Source of the DNA: an uncultured Clostridia bacterium
GTDB taxonomy: Bacteria > Bacillota > Clostridia > TANB77 > CAG-508
Reading direction: 5' to 3'
DNA: 39,111 nucleotides
Assembly: GCA_947630255.1 (NCBI GenBank)
Contig: CANRGU010000001.1
Coordinates: 1 to 39,111, forward strand
In this document: positions 1 through 9,137 of the stretch, one piece after another
Position numbering within the stretch: position 1 is the first letter of the stretch
Layout: each line of letters opens with the position of its first letter
Notes under the pieces: model-generated
What the model was told of the DNA's origin: nothing
Seen by the model: the letters and a program-made list of their open reading frames with translations, nothing else
Databases searched by the model: none
Program-made: the position numbers and the translations under genes

Positions 1-439
1 CTATAGTTAAAACATAAATAAATAATGCTATATTTAAATATTTTCTTTTAGTTGAATATTTATCTTGTTTAAATAACATCAATAATGTTACCAATATTAT
101 AGGAAGATAAAATGTTTTTACAAGTCCTTTTATTTGTACAAATATCATAGAAAATCCATATTTTGTATAGCTGTTTATTAAGAATATAGCAAAATATACA
201 GCAGTACATAAATAATATATTATAAGCTGCCATTTACTTTTTTTATCTACTTTTATTAGTGTGTAAATTATGATATAAACCATAAAAATAGCTCTTGCAA
301 ATATACCAATACTTAATTGATTTGATACATTTCTTACACATAAAGAGGTTATTATATCAATTATTGGTTGTAACATTATATATAATATAAAAATATTTTC
401 AAAATTTATTTTATTTTTTATAGCACTAATTTTTTTCAT
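1..439 (-). CDS. O-antigen ligase/polymerase-like membrane protein, N-terminal part
   Basis: The ATG is at 439 on the minus strand and the frame stays open to the window edge, giving about 146 residues, so the C-terminus is missing. The visible part is strongly hydrophobic, with at least three membrane segments. It begins with a short basic stretch and then a segment containing MLQPIIDIITSL, which resembles the first helix of Bacillota O-antigen ligase / Wzy-like proteins. It follows a flippase and two glycosyltransferases in the same operon, which suits a polymerase or ligase acting on the outer face of the membrane. Family assignment rests on the N-terminus and context only; any polytopic envelope protein is possible. 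Confidence 0.55.
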   Translation of the reverse strand, partial: MKKISAIKNKINFENIFILYIMLQPIIDIITSLCVRNVSNQLSIGIFARAIFMVYIIIYTLIKVDKKSKWQLIIYYLCTAVYFAIFLINSYTKYGFSMIFVQIKGLVKTFYLPIILVTLLMLFKQDKYSTKRKYLNIALFIYVLTI

Positions 440-453
440 TTAAATCCTACTTT

Positions 454-1431
454 CTATTTTTTTATTTTAAATATGATTTTTACAATATAATAAAATTTTA
501 AATGTATTAAATAAAAAATTATTTTTCTATTTAAAGATAATAGCTTTATATATTTATTTTTAGAATAATTTTTAAAATTATTATTTATATATTCTAAAAT
601 AATATTTAATAATTCATCTTTTTCTTTTTTAGTTGAATTAATATTTGTAAGTATTCGTACTATGCAAGAAATATATAAATGATCTATTACTAAAAATTCA
701 ATTTCATTATAATATTTTTCAAAACAATTATTTTTCTTTGCATAATTTATTATTTCATTAAAGGCATCTATTAAATCTAAATTTTTTCGTAAATTATTAG
801 AATTCATAATTGAGCCTTGTCTTAATAAATAATTATATAAATTTTTAGGTAAGATACACATTTTTTTAGATTTTAAAAATAATTTAAAACTAAAATCAAT
901 GTCCTCATACCACACATTACTTCTGAATTTTAAATCATCATCTAATAAACTTCTTTTGATGATTTTATTACATGCACAAAGGTTTCCAAAAATCATTTGA
1001 GTATTAAAATCATATATTTCATATTCATTTGGAAATGTTTTTGAAGTTAATTCATATTGTTCATTTACCACATTAAAACCACATATTACAAAATCAGCTT
1101 GCTCTTGCAATATTTTATTGTACATTTCATAAACCATATTAGTTTCTATATAATCATCACTATCTACGAATATTACATAATCAGAAGTAACGAGTTTTAA
1201 TCCTGCATTTCTTGCAGCTCCAAGTCCCTTATTTTTTTGATTTATAACTTTAATAATACTAGTATATTTTGCATAATATTTATCAATTATTTTTCTGCAA
1301 TTATCGGTACTACCATCATTTACTATGATGATTTCGATGTCTTTGAATGTTTGATTTACCAAAGAATCTAAGCATTTTTCTAAATATTTTTCTACATTAT
1401 ATACTGGCACAATTATACTTACTTTAGCCAT
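454..1431 (-). CDS. Family 2 glycosyltransferase (capsule/teichoic acid type)
   Basis: A 325-residue GT-A glycosyltransferase. The N-terminus has the family 2 pattern: a VSIIVPVYN start, NDGSTD at about 38-43 for nucleotide binding, and FVDSDD at 88-93 supplying the DxD-type metal site. The C-terminal third is basic and rich in Asn, Ile and Lys, as in EpsJ/WfgS-like enzymes, and may sit against the membrane. AGGTGG precedes the ATG. It lies just downstream of a paralogue with the same motif spacing. It probably adds one sugar of the lipid-linked repeat on the cytoplasmic side; donor and acceptor cannot be read from sequence. Confidence 0.88.
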   Translation of the reverse strand: MAKVSIIVPVYNVEKYLEKCLDSLVNQTFKDIEIIIVNDGSTDNCRKIIDKYYAKYTSIIKVINQKNKGLGAARNAGLKLVTSDYVIFVDSDDYIETNMVYEMYNKILQEQADFVICGFNVVNEQYELTSKTFPNEYEIYDFNTQMIFGNLCACNKIIKRSLLDDDLKFRSNVWYEDIDFSFKLFLKSKKMCILPKNLYNYLLRQGSIMNSNNLRKNLDLIDAFNEIINYAKKNNCFEKYYNEIEFLVIDHLYISCIVRILTNINSTKKEKDELLNIILEYINNNFKNYSKNKYIKLLSLNRKIIFYLIHLKFYYIVKIIFKIKK

Positions 1432-1462
1432 TCTTTAACCACCTAAATTTATTTAATAATTA

Positions 1463-2413
1463 CTAATGAGATTTTAGCGTTAAATATATTTTAATCGGTA
1501 TAACATTGTTAGTATAAAGCATTTTACATATAAGTCGATTTTTAAAGCTTTCGTTTTTAAAATATTTATTATTTTTCCAATTAGGAAATTTATTTTTCAT
1601 TAAATTAATTATTTCTTTTCTTTTATTTTTACCTTCTTTGTAAAGTAAAAATCTTAATGATGCTTCGCGTAGTAAATGCATAATATAAAGATATTCTAGC
1701 TCTTCTTTATGATTATTTTGAAATTTTGAAGATAATTCTTCCATAACAGGAAATATATCTTCTAGTTTTTTACTGTATTTCATTTGGTTCATGGTAGAGC
1801 CATTTCTAATCAAATAATTATAAAGGTAAGAATCTATATATCCAATTTTATTAGTATATAACGCAAGTGTTGGGATCGTTGCTAAATCCTCATAAATACG
1901 ATTTTCTAAAAAGAAAATATTATTATTTATAATTAAATCTCGTTTAATTATTTTATTCCATGCTCCGCTTTCTCTAATAATATAATTATTATTAATATCA
2001 TTTGGATACATTAATCTATTAAAATTTTTCTTTTTTACATTATCTGTTACTAAATATTCGTTACAACAAACAATATCTAAGCCTTCGCTAAGTGCTTTAT
2101 TGTATAACTCTTCATACATATTAAGCTCTATCCAGTCATCACTATCTACAAATCCTATGTATTCTCCAGTAGCCTTTGTTATTCCTAAATTTCTGGCAGT
2201 GGCTTGTCCACCATTTTCTTTTATAAAAGACTTAATTTTGTCTGGATATTTAGCAGAATATTCATCTATTATGTTTTGCGAATTATCTGTGCTACCATCG
2301 TTTATTAAAATTATTTCTATGTCCTTTAATGTTTGATTTACTAGAGAATCTAAGCATTTATTTAAATATTGTTCTGTATTATATACAGGAATTATTACAC
2401 TTACTTTATACAT
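1463..2413 (-). CDS. Family 2 glycosyltransferase, paralogue of the downstream gene
   Basis: A 316-residue family 2 glycosyltransferase. NDGSTD at 39-44 and FVDSDD at 88-93 fall at the same positions as in the next gene of the operon (454-1431), and the first 95 residues are clearly similar, so the two arose by duplication. The C-terminal halves differ, which usually means a different acceptor. TGGAGG stands a few bases before the ATG. It lies 10 bp after the flippase gene in the TagO-led operon. Likely role: cytoplasmic addition of a sugar to an undecaprenyl-linked oligosaccharide. The specific sugar is unknown. Confidence 0.88.
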   Translation of the reverse strand: MYKVSVIIPVYNTEQYLNKCLDSLVNQTLKDIEIILINDGSTDNSQNIIDEYSAKYPDKIKSFIKENGGQATARNLGITKATGEYIGFVDSDDWIELNMYEELYNKALSEGLDIVCCNEYLVTDNVKKKNFNRLMYPNDINNNYIIRESGAWNKIIKRDLIINNNIFFLENRIYEDLATIPTLALYTNKIGYIDSYLYNYLIRNGSTMNQMKYSKKLEDIFPVMEELSSKFQNNHKEELEYLYIMHLLREASLRFLLYKEGKNKRKEIINLMKNKFPNWKNNKYFKNESFKNRLICKMLYTNNVIPIKIYLTLKSH

Positions 2414-2423
2414 TTTGCCTCCA

Positions 2424-3941
2424 TTATATATTAACTTTAAAAACTTTATTTATTGGCTTTTTTATTAAATCTTTTTCGTAATCATTTAATGCAAAAAACC
2501 ATAATAAAACTGAATATACTATAGTATATAATACAATTTTTAATCCTACAACAATTATATTAGAAGACATATACATATTATTAATTAAAAGTGTAGGAAC
2601 AAAAATTATTAACACAGGAATAGACATTTTGAATATATTTTTCCAAAATCTAGGTATATCTATATTTGCCTTTTTATAATAATATATATTCATAGTTATC
2701 CATTGTCCAAGAAGACATGCAAGACTTGTTCCAATTGCAGAACCTACTGAACCAAATTTTTTTGCAAGTGGTATACTTATAAATAAATTTGCTATTGCTA
2801 TAAAAAAGTATACAACAGTTCTAAATTTGTGCATATTTTTAGCTTGAAGAATATTTATTCCCACATTTTGTATTAATGGCACAATTGCAGGAACCATTAA
2901 TATTAATTCTGTCCAATAAGATTTTTCATAACCTTCTCCTGCCCAAATTTTAATAAATTCATGTCCAAATATAACAAATCCTGTAGTTATTAAAGCCATT
3001 ATTATATATTGAAGTCTACCAGTTTGAATAAATATATCAGAAATTTTTTCATCAGATTCTTTATTTTCTACAAGCATTGTAATTTTTGGAAGTAAAACTC
3101 CATTAATTGCAGTTGATAAAGAAATATATATGGTTTGTATTTGTGCTGCTACTGTATATATTGCAACTTCAACAGTTCCTACAACAGAACCTAATATAAA
3201 TTGATCAATATTTAAATTTATTTTATCAACAATTATTGCTAAAAATATAAAAAATGAATATCCAAAAATTTCTTTAAGCAATTTAGTATCAAATTTGCCG
3301 AATTTAAATTTTATTTTTATTATTGCTAAACAGTAAATTAAATTAATAACTAAACATGATATATTTAATACTGTTGTAACTACTGTCATTGCAACAGACC
3401 TATATCCCATATATAGCAAAGGAAGCATAATACATGGCATTAAAATAATTCTTACAATATTAACAACTTTAGAAAATATAAATTTTTCATAGGCTGTAAT
3501 TATAGAACCAAAAATACTTAAAGGGAATGTAAATACTAAATTAATAATTAGTATAATTGTCATTATTTTTGCTTTTTGTAACTCTTGAATAGTCATTGTA
3601 TCTGCAAACATATTATCAATATTAGCATAAAGTATTGCACCCATAATTCCAGCTACAACGCCTATAATAGAGTATATAATAAAAAACATTCCATTTAATT
3701 TATACTGTTCTTGAACTTGATTTTTTGCTCTATATCTAGATGTATATATAATTATTGCATTACCAAAACCTAAATCTAAAACAGTTAAATATCCAATAAT
3801 TGATGAAATTAATGAATAAGTTCCATATTCAGACTGTCCCATTATTCTTATCATTATAGGAGTATAAATTAATCCAACTAATATATTTAAAATAATAACT
3901 ACATATGATAAAATACTTCCAATTTTTATTTGGCTTTTCAT
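2424..3941 (-). CDS. Wzx-like oligosaccharide flippase (MOP superfamily)
   Basis: A 505-residue polytopic membrane protein with roughly 12-14 hydrophobic segments and short loops. The start (QIKIGSILSYVVIILNILVG, then an IMGQSEYGTYSLISSI-like stretch) is typical of polysaccharide_synt / RfbX proteins of the MATE/MOP superfamily. These flip undecaprenyl-diphosphate-linked repeats to the outer face of the membrane. An AAGGAG site precedes the ATG. Between glycosyltransferases and the ligase-like gene it completes a Wzx/Wzy-type set, distinct from the TagGH exporter encoded about 20 kb away. Family confidence is high; the substrate is unknown. Confidence 0.87.
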   Translation of the reverse strand: MKSQIKIGSILSYVVIILNILVGLIYTPIMIRIMGQSEYGTYSLISSIIGYLTVLDLGFGNAIIIYTSRYRAKNQVQEQYKLNGMFFIIYSIIGVVAGIMGAILYANIDNMFADTMTIQELQKAKIMTIILIINLVFTFPLSIFGSIITAYEKFIFSKVVNIVRIILMPCIMLPLLYMGYRSVAMTVVTTVLNISCLVINLIYCLAIIKIKFKFGKFDTKLLKEIFGYSFFIFLAIIVDKINLNIDQFILGSVVGTVEVAIYTVAAQIQTIYISLSTAINGVLLPKITMLVENKESDEKISDIFIQTGRLQYIIMALITTGFVIFGHEFIKIWAGEGYEKSYWTELILMVPAIVPLIQNVGINILQAKNMHKFRTVVYFFIAIANLFISIPLAKKFGSVGSAIGTSLACLLGQWITMNIYYYKKANIDIPRFWKNIFKMSIPVLIIFVPTLLINNMYMSSNIIVVGLKIVLYTIVYSVLLWFFALNDYEKDLIKKPINKVFKVNI

Positions 3942-3954
3942 AGCATGCTCCTTA

Positions 3955-5109
3955 TTATAGTCCCATATTTTTTACAAGAAATTCATAAACTCTATTGCTA
4001 GAGTTTCCATCTTGAAATTTATGTGAAATTTGTTTCGTGTTTATTCGATTTTCCTTAGCGACATCATTCCCTGAGGCAACATTTGTAATAAACAATTTTA
4101 AATCTTCAAAATTATTTATATATTCACCTTTTATTACATCATAAATATTATCATATACAAATTCGAAAACTTTTTTGTATTCCTCTAAATCATCAGTAGT
4201 AATAGCAATTGGTTTATCTGTTAATAAATAATCATAATATACAGATGAATAATCAGTAATCAATGCATCAGTTTGCCCCAAAAATTCATATAGATTTATA
4301 TTATTTTTATTTAAATCTTCATTTGTAAATATAACAAAATTAGATAAATTTTCTGTTTTAATTACAGATAAATCTTGGGCAGGATGTGGCTTTAAAACTA
4401 ATAATATATTGTGTTTTTTCAAAACATCATTCAAAGCTTTAAGATCTTTTGTATTATAAATAACTGGTATTCCTAAATTAAATGTATTGTTCATACTTAA
4501 GCTGAAATCATTGCTTTCCCTTTGCCTATATGTAGGAAGCCAGAGTATTATTTTTTCATAATTTTTATTTTTTAAAATATTTTTAATATTTTTATTAGAA
4601 AATAAATCATCATTTCGAGGATAGCCTAAGTCTATAAATTTATTTCTATCTATGCCAGTCAATTCAGAGAGAATGTCATCAAAAAAAGGTGATAGACTAA
4701 GAAAATAATCTACATCTCCAATTAACTTACAATATTCTATAACTTTTTTGTATGGCATTCCATGTCCTAGATATAATCTTTTTTGATGTTTATTTCTTTT
4801 ATAAACTAATTTATTACAATCAATTATATATTTTGCATTTAGATGTATATAAAAATCTTTTATTTTTTCAAAGAAAGAAAGTTTTCCATAATGATTTATA
4901 AAATATACATTTTTTTCATGTATGTTGTTGTATAAAGTTTTATCATTAACAAACCAAAAAATTTTATAACTTTCATTAACTTTATTTTTTAGTAAATTAA
5001 GATATAAAGAATATGTATTATCAGATAAATCTGGATTGCTTTCTAATATTATATATTTTTTTAAATGTATAGGAAAATTATATATTATTTTTTTTAATGT
5101 TTTTTTCAT
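3955..5109 (-). CDS. CDP-glycerol glycerophosphotransferase family protein (TagB/TagF-like)
   Basis: A 384-residue protein of the Glyphos_transf family, which transfers glycerol-phosphate or another polyol-phosphate from a CDP donor onto a lipid-linked acceptor. Visible family marks are GHG at about 115-117, GYPRND at 162-167, LKPHP at 239-243 and ITDYSS at 284-289; the last two line the CDP-glycerol site. The length is that of single-domain TagB-type enzymes rather than the long TagF polymerases. It ends 13 bp before the flippase start and begins 3 bp after the TagO-like gene, so all three are probably co-transcribed. Two further family members lie at 19285-21691. A single-transfer role is inferred from size. 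Confidence 0.85.
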   Translation of the reverse strand: MKKTLKKIIYNFPIHLKKYIILESNPDLSDNTYSLYLNLLKNKVNESYKIFWFVNDKTLYNNIHEKNVYFINHYGKLSFFEKIKDFYIHLNAKYIIDCNKLVYKRNKHQKRLYLGHGMPYKKVIEYCKLIGDVDYFLSLSPFFDDILSELTGIDRNKFIDLGYPRNDDLFSNKNIKNILKNKNYEKIILWLPTYRQRESNDFSLSMNNTFNLGIPVIYNTKDLKALNDVLKKHNILLVLKPHPAQDLSVIKTENLSNFVIFTNEDLNKNNINLYEFLGQTDALITDYSSVYYDYLLTDKPIAITTDDLEEYKKVFEFVYDNIYDVIKGEYINNFEDLKLFITNVASGNDVAKENRINTKQISHKFQDGNSSNRVYEFLVKNMGL

Positions 5110-5112
5110 AAT

Positions 5113-6201
5113 TTATACCTTTTTAACTTTATTTTTTTTAACTTTAAAAATATCTTTATAACCTATTGCTGCAATAGCAATAATTAAAAGAGCAAATGAA
5201 ATAGCTTTCCATATTCCACTTTCTAATAATATAATAGCAAACAAACCAAAAGTAGCACTTATTCCATATAGAATAAAAACAGCTTGTTTTTGAGAATATC
5301 CTCTATCAATTAATTTATGATGAAGGTGACCTCTGTCTGCTTTAAATACGGCTTTAAAAGATTTTTCTCTAATAATTCTTCTTATAATTGCAAAAGATGT
5401 ATCAAATATTGGTAAGGCAAGAACAAGCAAAGGTGCGATGATTATAATCGCTGTATATGTTTTTGCAATACCTAATATAGAAATAACTGACAACACAAAA
5501 CCTATAAAATTAGAACCAGTATCTCCCATAAAAGTTCTAGCTGGATTAAAATTAAATGGTAAAAATCCAAGCAAAGAACCTGCTAGCGCTGTTGCAAGTA
5601 TTATTGATATGATAGGAGAGGAATTTAATATAAATATTATCATTAAGCATATTGCTGAAATTAGGGAAACTCCAGTAGATAAGCCATCTAAGCCATCTAT
5701 TAAATTTATTGCATTAGTTATTCCTATAATCCATATAACTGTGAATATTCTTAAAAACCATTCGTTAGAAATAATAGTTCCAGCACGTGATATTATAATT
5801 TGATCCATAACTACACCACTAGAAACCACGATTATTGCAGCTATAAGTTGTCCCATTAATTTAACTAGTGGATTTATGCCTTTTGTATCATCTATATAAC
5901 AAAATAGCTCTAAAACGCATATCCCTAAGAATAAACCAATTAATTTTTTATAATAATTATTTGCAAATATATCTAATTTTTTTTCAATAACCATTGTAAC
6001 AATTAGATAGGTTGCAGAAACTAAAAAACCAATTACAATTGCAATTCCACCAAGACGTGGCATGATTTTTTTGTGTATTTTTCTTCCGTCTTTTGGTATA
6101 TCTAAAGCTTTAACTTTTCGAGCAAGTCTTACGGTGTAAGGTGTAAACACATATGCAGTTATAAAAGCAAGCAAAAATGTAATTGCAATATCTCCCCACA
6201 T
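5113..6201 (-). CDS. tagO: Undecaprenyl-phosphate GlcNAc-1-phosphate transferase (TagO/WecA-like)
   Basis: A 362-residue polytopic protein of the MraY/WecA family that makes the lipid-linked starter, usually undecaprenyl-PP-GlcNAc, at the inner membrane. Expected motifs are present: a PRLGG loop at about 48-52, YIDD at 102-105 (Mg-binding aspartates), NLIDGLDGL at 166-174, MGDTGSN at 225-231 and the GHLHH loop at 291-295. TGGAGG precedes the ATG. It is the first gene of the operon running to the left edge and has its own near-consensus promoter. It could start both the Wzx-exported polymer and the teichoic acid exported by TagGH. TagA and UDP-GlcNAc epimerase genes are not in the window. Confidence 0.92.
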   Translation of the reverse strand: MWGDIAITFLLAFITAYVFTPYTVRLARKVKALDIPKDGRKIHKKIMPRLGGIAIVIGFLVSATYLIVTMVIEKKLDIFANNYYKKLIGLFLGICVLELFCYIDDTKGINPLVKLMGQLIAAIIVVSSGVVMDQIIISRAGTIISNEWFLRIFTVIWIIGITNAINLIDGLDGLSTGVSLISAICLMIIFILNSSPIISIILATALAGSLLGFLPFNFNPARTFMGDTGSNFIGFVLSVISILGIAKTYTAIIIIAPLLVLALPIFDTSFAIIRRIIREKSFKAVFKADRGHLHHKLIDRGYSQKQAVFILYGISATFGLFAIILLESGIWKAISFALLIIAIAAIGYKDIFKVKKNKVKKV

Positions 6202-6235
6202 TTAAAATACCTCCAAATATTAATAGTCCATAATG

Positions 6236-6264
6236 ATTTTATCTTTAAAAGTCAGTTTTGTCAA
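6236..6264 (-). promoter_or_regulatory. Sigma-A-type promoter of the tagO-led operon
   Basis: On the minus strand, TTGACA (6259-6264) is followed after 17 bases by TAAAAT (6236-6241), about 35 bp upstream of the tagO ATG. The -35 is a perfect consensus. Confidence 0.75.
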
Positions 6265-6298
6265 CAGGTGTAAGTAATGTTTGGGTAGGCAATATTAA

Positions 6299-6324
6299 AG
6301 GGTAATTTCTATAGAAACTACCCT
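6299..6324 (-). terminator. Intrinsic terminator after the first SGNH gene
   Basis: 11-base arms (6299-6309 and 6314-6324) pair with one G-U wobble around a TATA-like loop. On the minus strand a short T-rich run follows. It lies 8 bp past the stop of the 6332-7366 gene and separates it from the tagO operon. Confidence 0.7.
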
Positions 6325-6331
6325 AAATATA

Positions 6332-7366
6332 TTAGCTATTATATTCATTTAATAATTCATCAAAGTCTTTTTTAGTTAAATTTTTAAAATCCTGTTTAAA
6401 TCTAGTGTATTCGCTGTCCCACAGATTATATAAGTTATCTCCTTTATGATTTGGTAAATTATAATTTTCTTTTAAATATTTAGAAAAGTATAAAGTATAT
6501 TTTGTAGATCCATATATATTTAAGTGAGAAGAATTATAAAAATCAGTAGAAAAATCAATATTAGTAAAATTATCTAGTGTATTAAAGTTGAGTACCGTAA
6601 AATTATTTTCTTGTAAAATAGCACTAGCGGAATTTAGTCTATTATCAATAGGATTTTCAAACGATCTTTTTGGAATTACAAATAGTACATTTAAATTATT
6701 GTCTTTAATATAATCTATTAAATCTAACAAAATTTTTTTATTATCTTCTGGTAATTCCACAGCATCATTTGACCAAACATATTCATCAATAGGTTGTGTT
6801 TCAGACGTTGTCCTTGAAAATAAATAACCTTTGTATAAGTTAGTTCTATCTTCAAAACTTTGATTTGAAATATATTTCCAAAGGCTATGGTACAACGAAA
6901 TACCGAAATAATAATTAATATAATCTTTCTTTTTAATATTTGTATAGCTTAATAAATTGTTAATGGCATCTATTCTATTTTGAGAAAATTTCATAGTGTC
7001 AATACCGTGTCTAATTTCTCCCTCTGTTAAACTAGATAAAGAATAACCAAACATTGTTATATCAATAACATATAGGGAAGGAGTCTGATATTTTTGAGAT
7101 TCTTTAATAAGGTATTTAATTAGTGGAATAGGCTGTGAAGGAGAAGATAATATACCAGTTGTGTATCCATATAAATCATAAGCAAGCACAGAATTAAAAT
7201 GTATATAAGCATTACTGCTTCCTAAATAAATAACATCTAAAGAATTTTTTGGTTCGTCATAAAAATAAGAAACAGAATTTTCAGATATCCATAGAATTTT
7301 AAATGTATAACAAAATAAAACTACGAAAATAAGTAAAAATAATATACTTTTTAATAGATGCTTCAT
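6332..7366 (-). CDS. SGNH-fold (DltD/AlgJ-like) membrane-anchored protein 1
   Basis: A 344-residue protein with one N-terminal hydrophobic segment (about 5-25) and an extracytoplasmic body. YLGSSN at 47-52 resembles block I of SGNH hydrolases with Ser51 as the likely nucleophile, and NSSHLN around 278-283 resembles block V with His281; the usual block V Asp appears to be Asn. Such proteins (DltD, AlgJ/AlgX) work with MBOAT acyltransferases to place acyl groups on cell-surface polymers. A close paralogue lies at 9183-10259 next to an MBOAT gene. Its ATG overlaps the stop of the VOC gene by one base (TAATG), suggesting translational coupling. The function is inferred from fold motifs and context. 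Confidence 0.7.
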   Translation of the reverse strand: MKHLLKSILFLLIFVVLFCYTFKILWISENSVSYFYDEPKNSLDVIYLGSSNAYIHFNSVLAYDLYGYTTGILSSPSQPIPLIKYLIKESQKYQTPSLYVIDITMFGYSLSSLTEGEIRHGIDTMKFSQNRIDAINNLLSYTNIKKKDYINYYFGISLYHSLWKYISNQSFEDRTNLYKGYLFSRTTSETQPIDEYVWSNDAVELPEDNKKILLDLIDYIKDNNLNVLFVIPKRSFENPIDNRLNSASAILQENNFTVLNFNTLDNFTNIDFSTDFYNSSHLNIYGSTKYTLYFSKYLKENYNLPNHKGDNLYNLWDSEYTRFKQDFKNLTKKDFDELLNEYNS

Positions 7367-7746
7367 TAATTTTCTCCTAATAACTCAATTAAACCTAGAT
7401 CCCACATTAAAAAAGCAACTTTTTTATTATTAAATAAAATTGCTTCTTTTGGTTCTCTAACAAGAAACGCACCATCATCAATTAAATTATTAATTGTTTT
7501 ATCTATATCATCTACTGAATAGCAAGTATGATATAAATATTGTCGCTTCTTTAATATATTATCAACTATTTTACCAGAAATCAACTCTATTTTAACATTA
7601 TTTTCTAAAGTAACCATACATAAATTAGCATTCTGATTGGCATCATATACTATTTTGCTTACATCAATAATATTAAAATATTTTTTTAACTTTGATAATG
7701 TTTCTTGTATGTTACTTGTTGCTATCCCTATATGATGGAAATTCAT
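7366..7746 (-). CDS. VOC-family metalloenzyme (glyoxalase / methylmalonyl-CoA epimerase-like)
   Basis: A 126-residue protein, the usual size of a single VOC unit with two beta-alpha-beta-beta-beta modules. Candidate metal ligands fall where expected: His5 in FHHIGIA, Glu54 in KIELISG, His73 in YHTCYS and Glu121 near the end in LIELLGE. The start resembles methylmalonyl-CoA epimerase-like members. It lies in an acylation gene set with SDR, MaoC, ACP and FkbH-like genes, so a role on an acyl-CoA or acyl-ACP intermediate is plausible but not shown. It is translationally coupled to the SGNH gene and has its own promoter. A generic glyoxalase or dioxygenase role remains possible. Confidence 0.75.
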   Translation of the reverse strand: MNFHHIGIATSNIQETLSKLKKYFNIIDVSKIVYDANQNANLCMVTLENNVKIELISGKIVDNILKKRQYLYHTCYSVDDIDKTINNLIDDGAFLVREPKEAILFNNKKVAFLMWDLGLIELLGEN

Positions 7747-7794
7747 TTATTTATCACTCCTACATTTTATTTAAATTTTGTAATAGGTAAAATG

Positions 7795-7823
7795 AATATA
7801 CTATAAGTAACATAATTTGTCAA
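7795..7823 (-). promoter_or_regulatory. Sigma-A-type promoter of the VOC-SGNH unit
   Basis: Minus strand: TTGACA (7818-7823), 17-base spacer, TATATT (7795-7800), about 50 bp upstream of the VOC ATG. The spacer and flanks closely match the promoter at 13908-13936. Confidence 0.75.
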
Positions 7824-7847
7824 TTAATTACAATAAAATATTTTTTA

Positions 7848-8582
7848 CTACATAATATTTCCGTTTGTTATTGCTATATTTTGTCCAGTAATACAGTCTG
7901 CATTTTCAGATAGTAAAAATTTAAAAGTAGGAATAACATCACTGACTGATAAATTTTTACCTGTTGGACTATTCATTGCATTTTGCTGTACAATTAATTC
8001 AGGGATACTTTGTAAAAATTTTGTTTCCATCATGGTTGGGGATATACCATTAACTCTAATTCCCTTATCAGCATATTCATTAGAAAGGGCCTTAACAAGA
8101 CCTAATAGAGAATATTTTGAGGTCACGTAACTAGCAACATATTTTGGAGGAATATTAGTGGTACAAGATGTTAACATGACTATTATTTTTCCATATTTAT
8201 TTTTTACCATGTTTGGAATAAATGAATTTAAAATAATAACTAAAGAGCGAAGGCAGATATCTAGATCAGTTTTAAATTTATTCCATGTTAATTTAGTAAA
8301 TTTCATATTTTCATATTTGCCTGCTGGCAAATGAACAATGTGCGTTGGTATTTTGCCAGATTCCTTTATTTTTTCTACAAATTTATAAGTATCATCTTCA
8401 TCTAAAAAATTTCCTTCTAATAAAATAAGTTTATCTGCTAACTTCTCTTTTAAATCTAGCAATTTACTATTATCTCCTATATGATGTGCAATTATATAGT
8501 CATACTCGTTAAATACTTGTGTAATTAATTCTACACCTACATCAGATGAAGCACCTGTAATTAATAATACTTTTTCACTCAT
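7848..8582 (-). CDS. Short-chain dehydrogenase/reductase (FabG-like)
   Basis: A 244-residue NAD(P)-dependent SDR. The Rossmann glycine motif appears as TGASSDVG at 9-16, the catalytic Ser at about 139 and YxxxK as Tyr152/Lys156. The KGIRVNGISPT stretch after it is typical of FabG-like reductases. I chose the ATG at 8582 (8-bp overlap with the MaoC gene); an in-frame ATG at 8594 would add four residues. Beside a MaoC-type hydratase and near an ACP it may reduce a 3-oxoacyl or related intermediate. A sugar dehydrogenase role cannot be excluded. I saw no convincing terminator after it. Confidence 0.82.
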   Translation of the reverse strand: MSEKVLLITGASSDVGVELITQVFNEYDYIIAHHIGDNSKLLDLKEKLADKLILLEGNFLDEDDTYKFVEKIKESGKIPTHIVHLPAGKYENMKFTKLTWNKFKTDLDICLRSLVIILNSFIPNMVKNKYGKIIVMLTSCTTNIPPKYVASYVTSKYSLLGLVKALSNEYADKGIRVNGISPTMMETKFLQSIPELIVQQNAMNSPTGKNLSVSDVIPTFKFLLSENADCITGQNIAITNGNIM

Positions 8583-8997
8583 CAAAAACACCAACTTTCA
8601 TAGTTCCCCTTACAACTTTTTGGGATTTATTATTTAAAATTTCAAAACGAATTGTAAATTGATTAAATATTTCATTAATTTCTATTACTGTTCCTTTAAT
8701 AGTTAATGGACTATCAGAAATAAATACAGGCTTTTTAAACAGAATATCCACACCATGTATAAGACTATATTTTCCGGGTATATATACTCCAGCAAGTGTA
8801 GATAAAAATGATGCAGTAAGCATTCCATAAACTACTTTTTCATTGTAACCTTTAGACTTTGCAAAATCTAAATCATTGTGCAAAGGATTAATATCTCCGG
8901 TTATATTACAAAAAGCCTTTACCATTTCTTCTGTTAAATTAACTTCAAACATTTCTTCTAAACCTATTTTTATATCTTTAAATTTATATTCATTCAT
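8575..8997 (-). CDS. MaoC-like (R)-specific enoyl hydratase, hot-dog fold
   Basis: A 140-residue single hot-dog protein. The hydratase segment is clear: ITGDINPLH at about 32-40 gives the catalytic Asp35 and His40, followed by FAKSKGY and VVYGML, as in PhaJ/MaoC enzymes. These hydrate trans-2-enoyl-CoA or -ACP to the (R)-3-hydroxyacyl form. With the overlapping SDR gene it suggests formation of a short hydroxyacyl group such as 3-hydroxybutyryl; that substrate is inference. It is first in its transcript, with a promoter and a palindrome upstream. Confidence 0.83.
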   Translation of the reverse strand: MNEYKFKDIKIGLEEMFEVNLTEEMVKAFCNITGDINPLHNDLDFAKSKGYNEKVVYGMLTASFLSTLAGVYIPGKYSLIHGVDILFKKPVFISDSPLTIKGTVIEINEIFNQFTIRFEILNNKSQKVVRGTMKVGVFDE

Positions 8998-9051
8998 AAC
9001 AAATTCTCACTTCACATTATAAGAATAACGTTAATAAATTAAAATATTAAC

Positions 9052-9067
9052 ATACTTTATAAAGTAT
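9052..9067. promoter_or_regulatory. Perfect 16-bp palindrome, possible operator
   Basis: ATACTTTATAAAGTAT is its own reverse complement. It lies just downstream of the minus-strand -10 (9085-9090), where a repressor would block initiation. Two AAGTGA direct repeats (starting near 9075 and 9095) flank the -10. The regulator is unknown; in AT-rich DNA a chance palindrome is possible. Confidence 0.4.
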
Positions 9068-9084
9068 AATTATAAAGTGACATA

Positions 9085-9114
9085 ATTATATATTAAGTGA
9101 GATAAATCTGTCAA
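9085..9114 (-). promoter_or_regulatory. Sigma-A-type promoter of the MaoC-SDR unit
   Basis: Minus strand: TTGACA (9109-9114), 18-base spacer, TATAAT (9085-9090). Both hexamers are perfect consensus. The ATG of the MaoC gene is about 88 bp downstream, leaving a long leader that holds the palindrome. Confidence 0.78.
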
Positions 9115-9137
9115 TAAATTAAAAATCTAAAAATATA

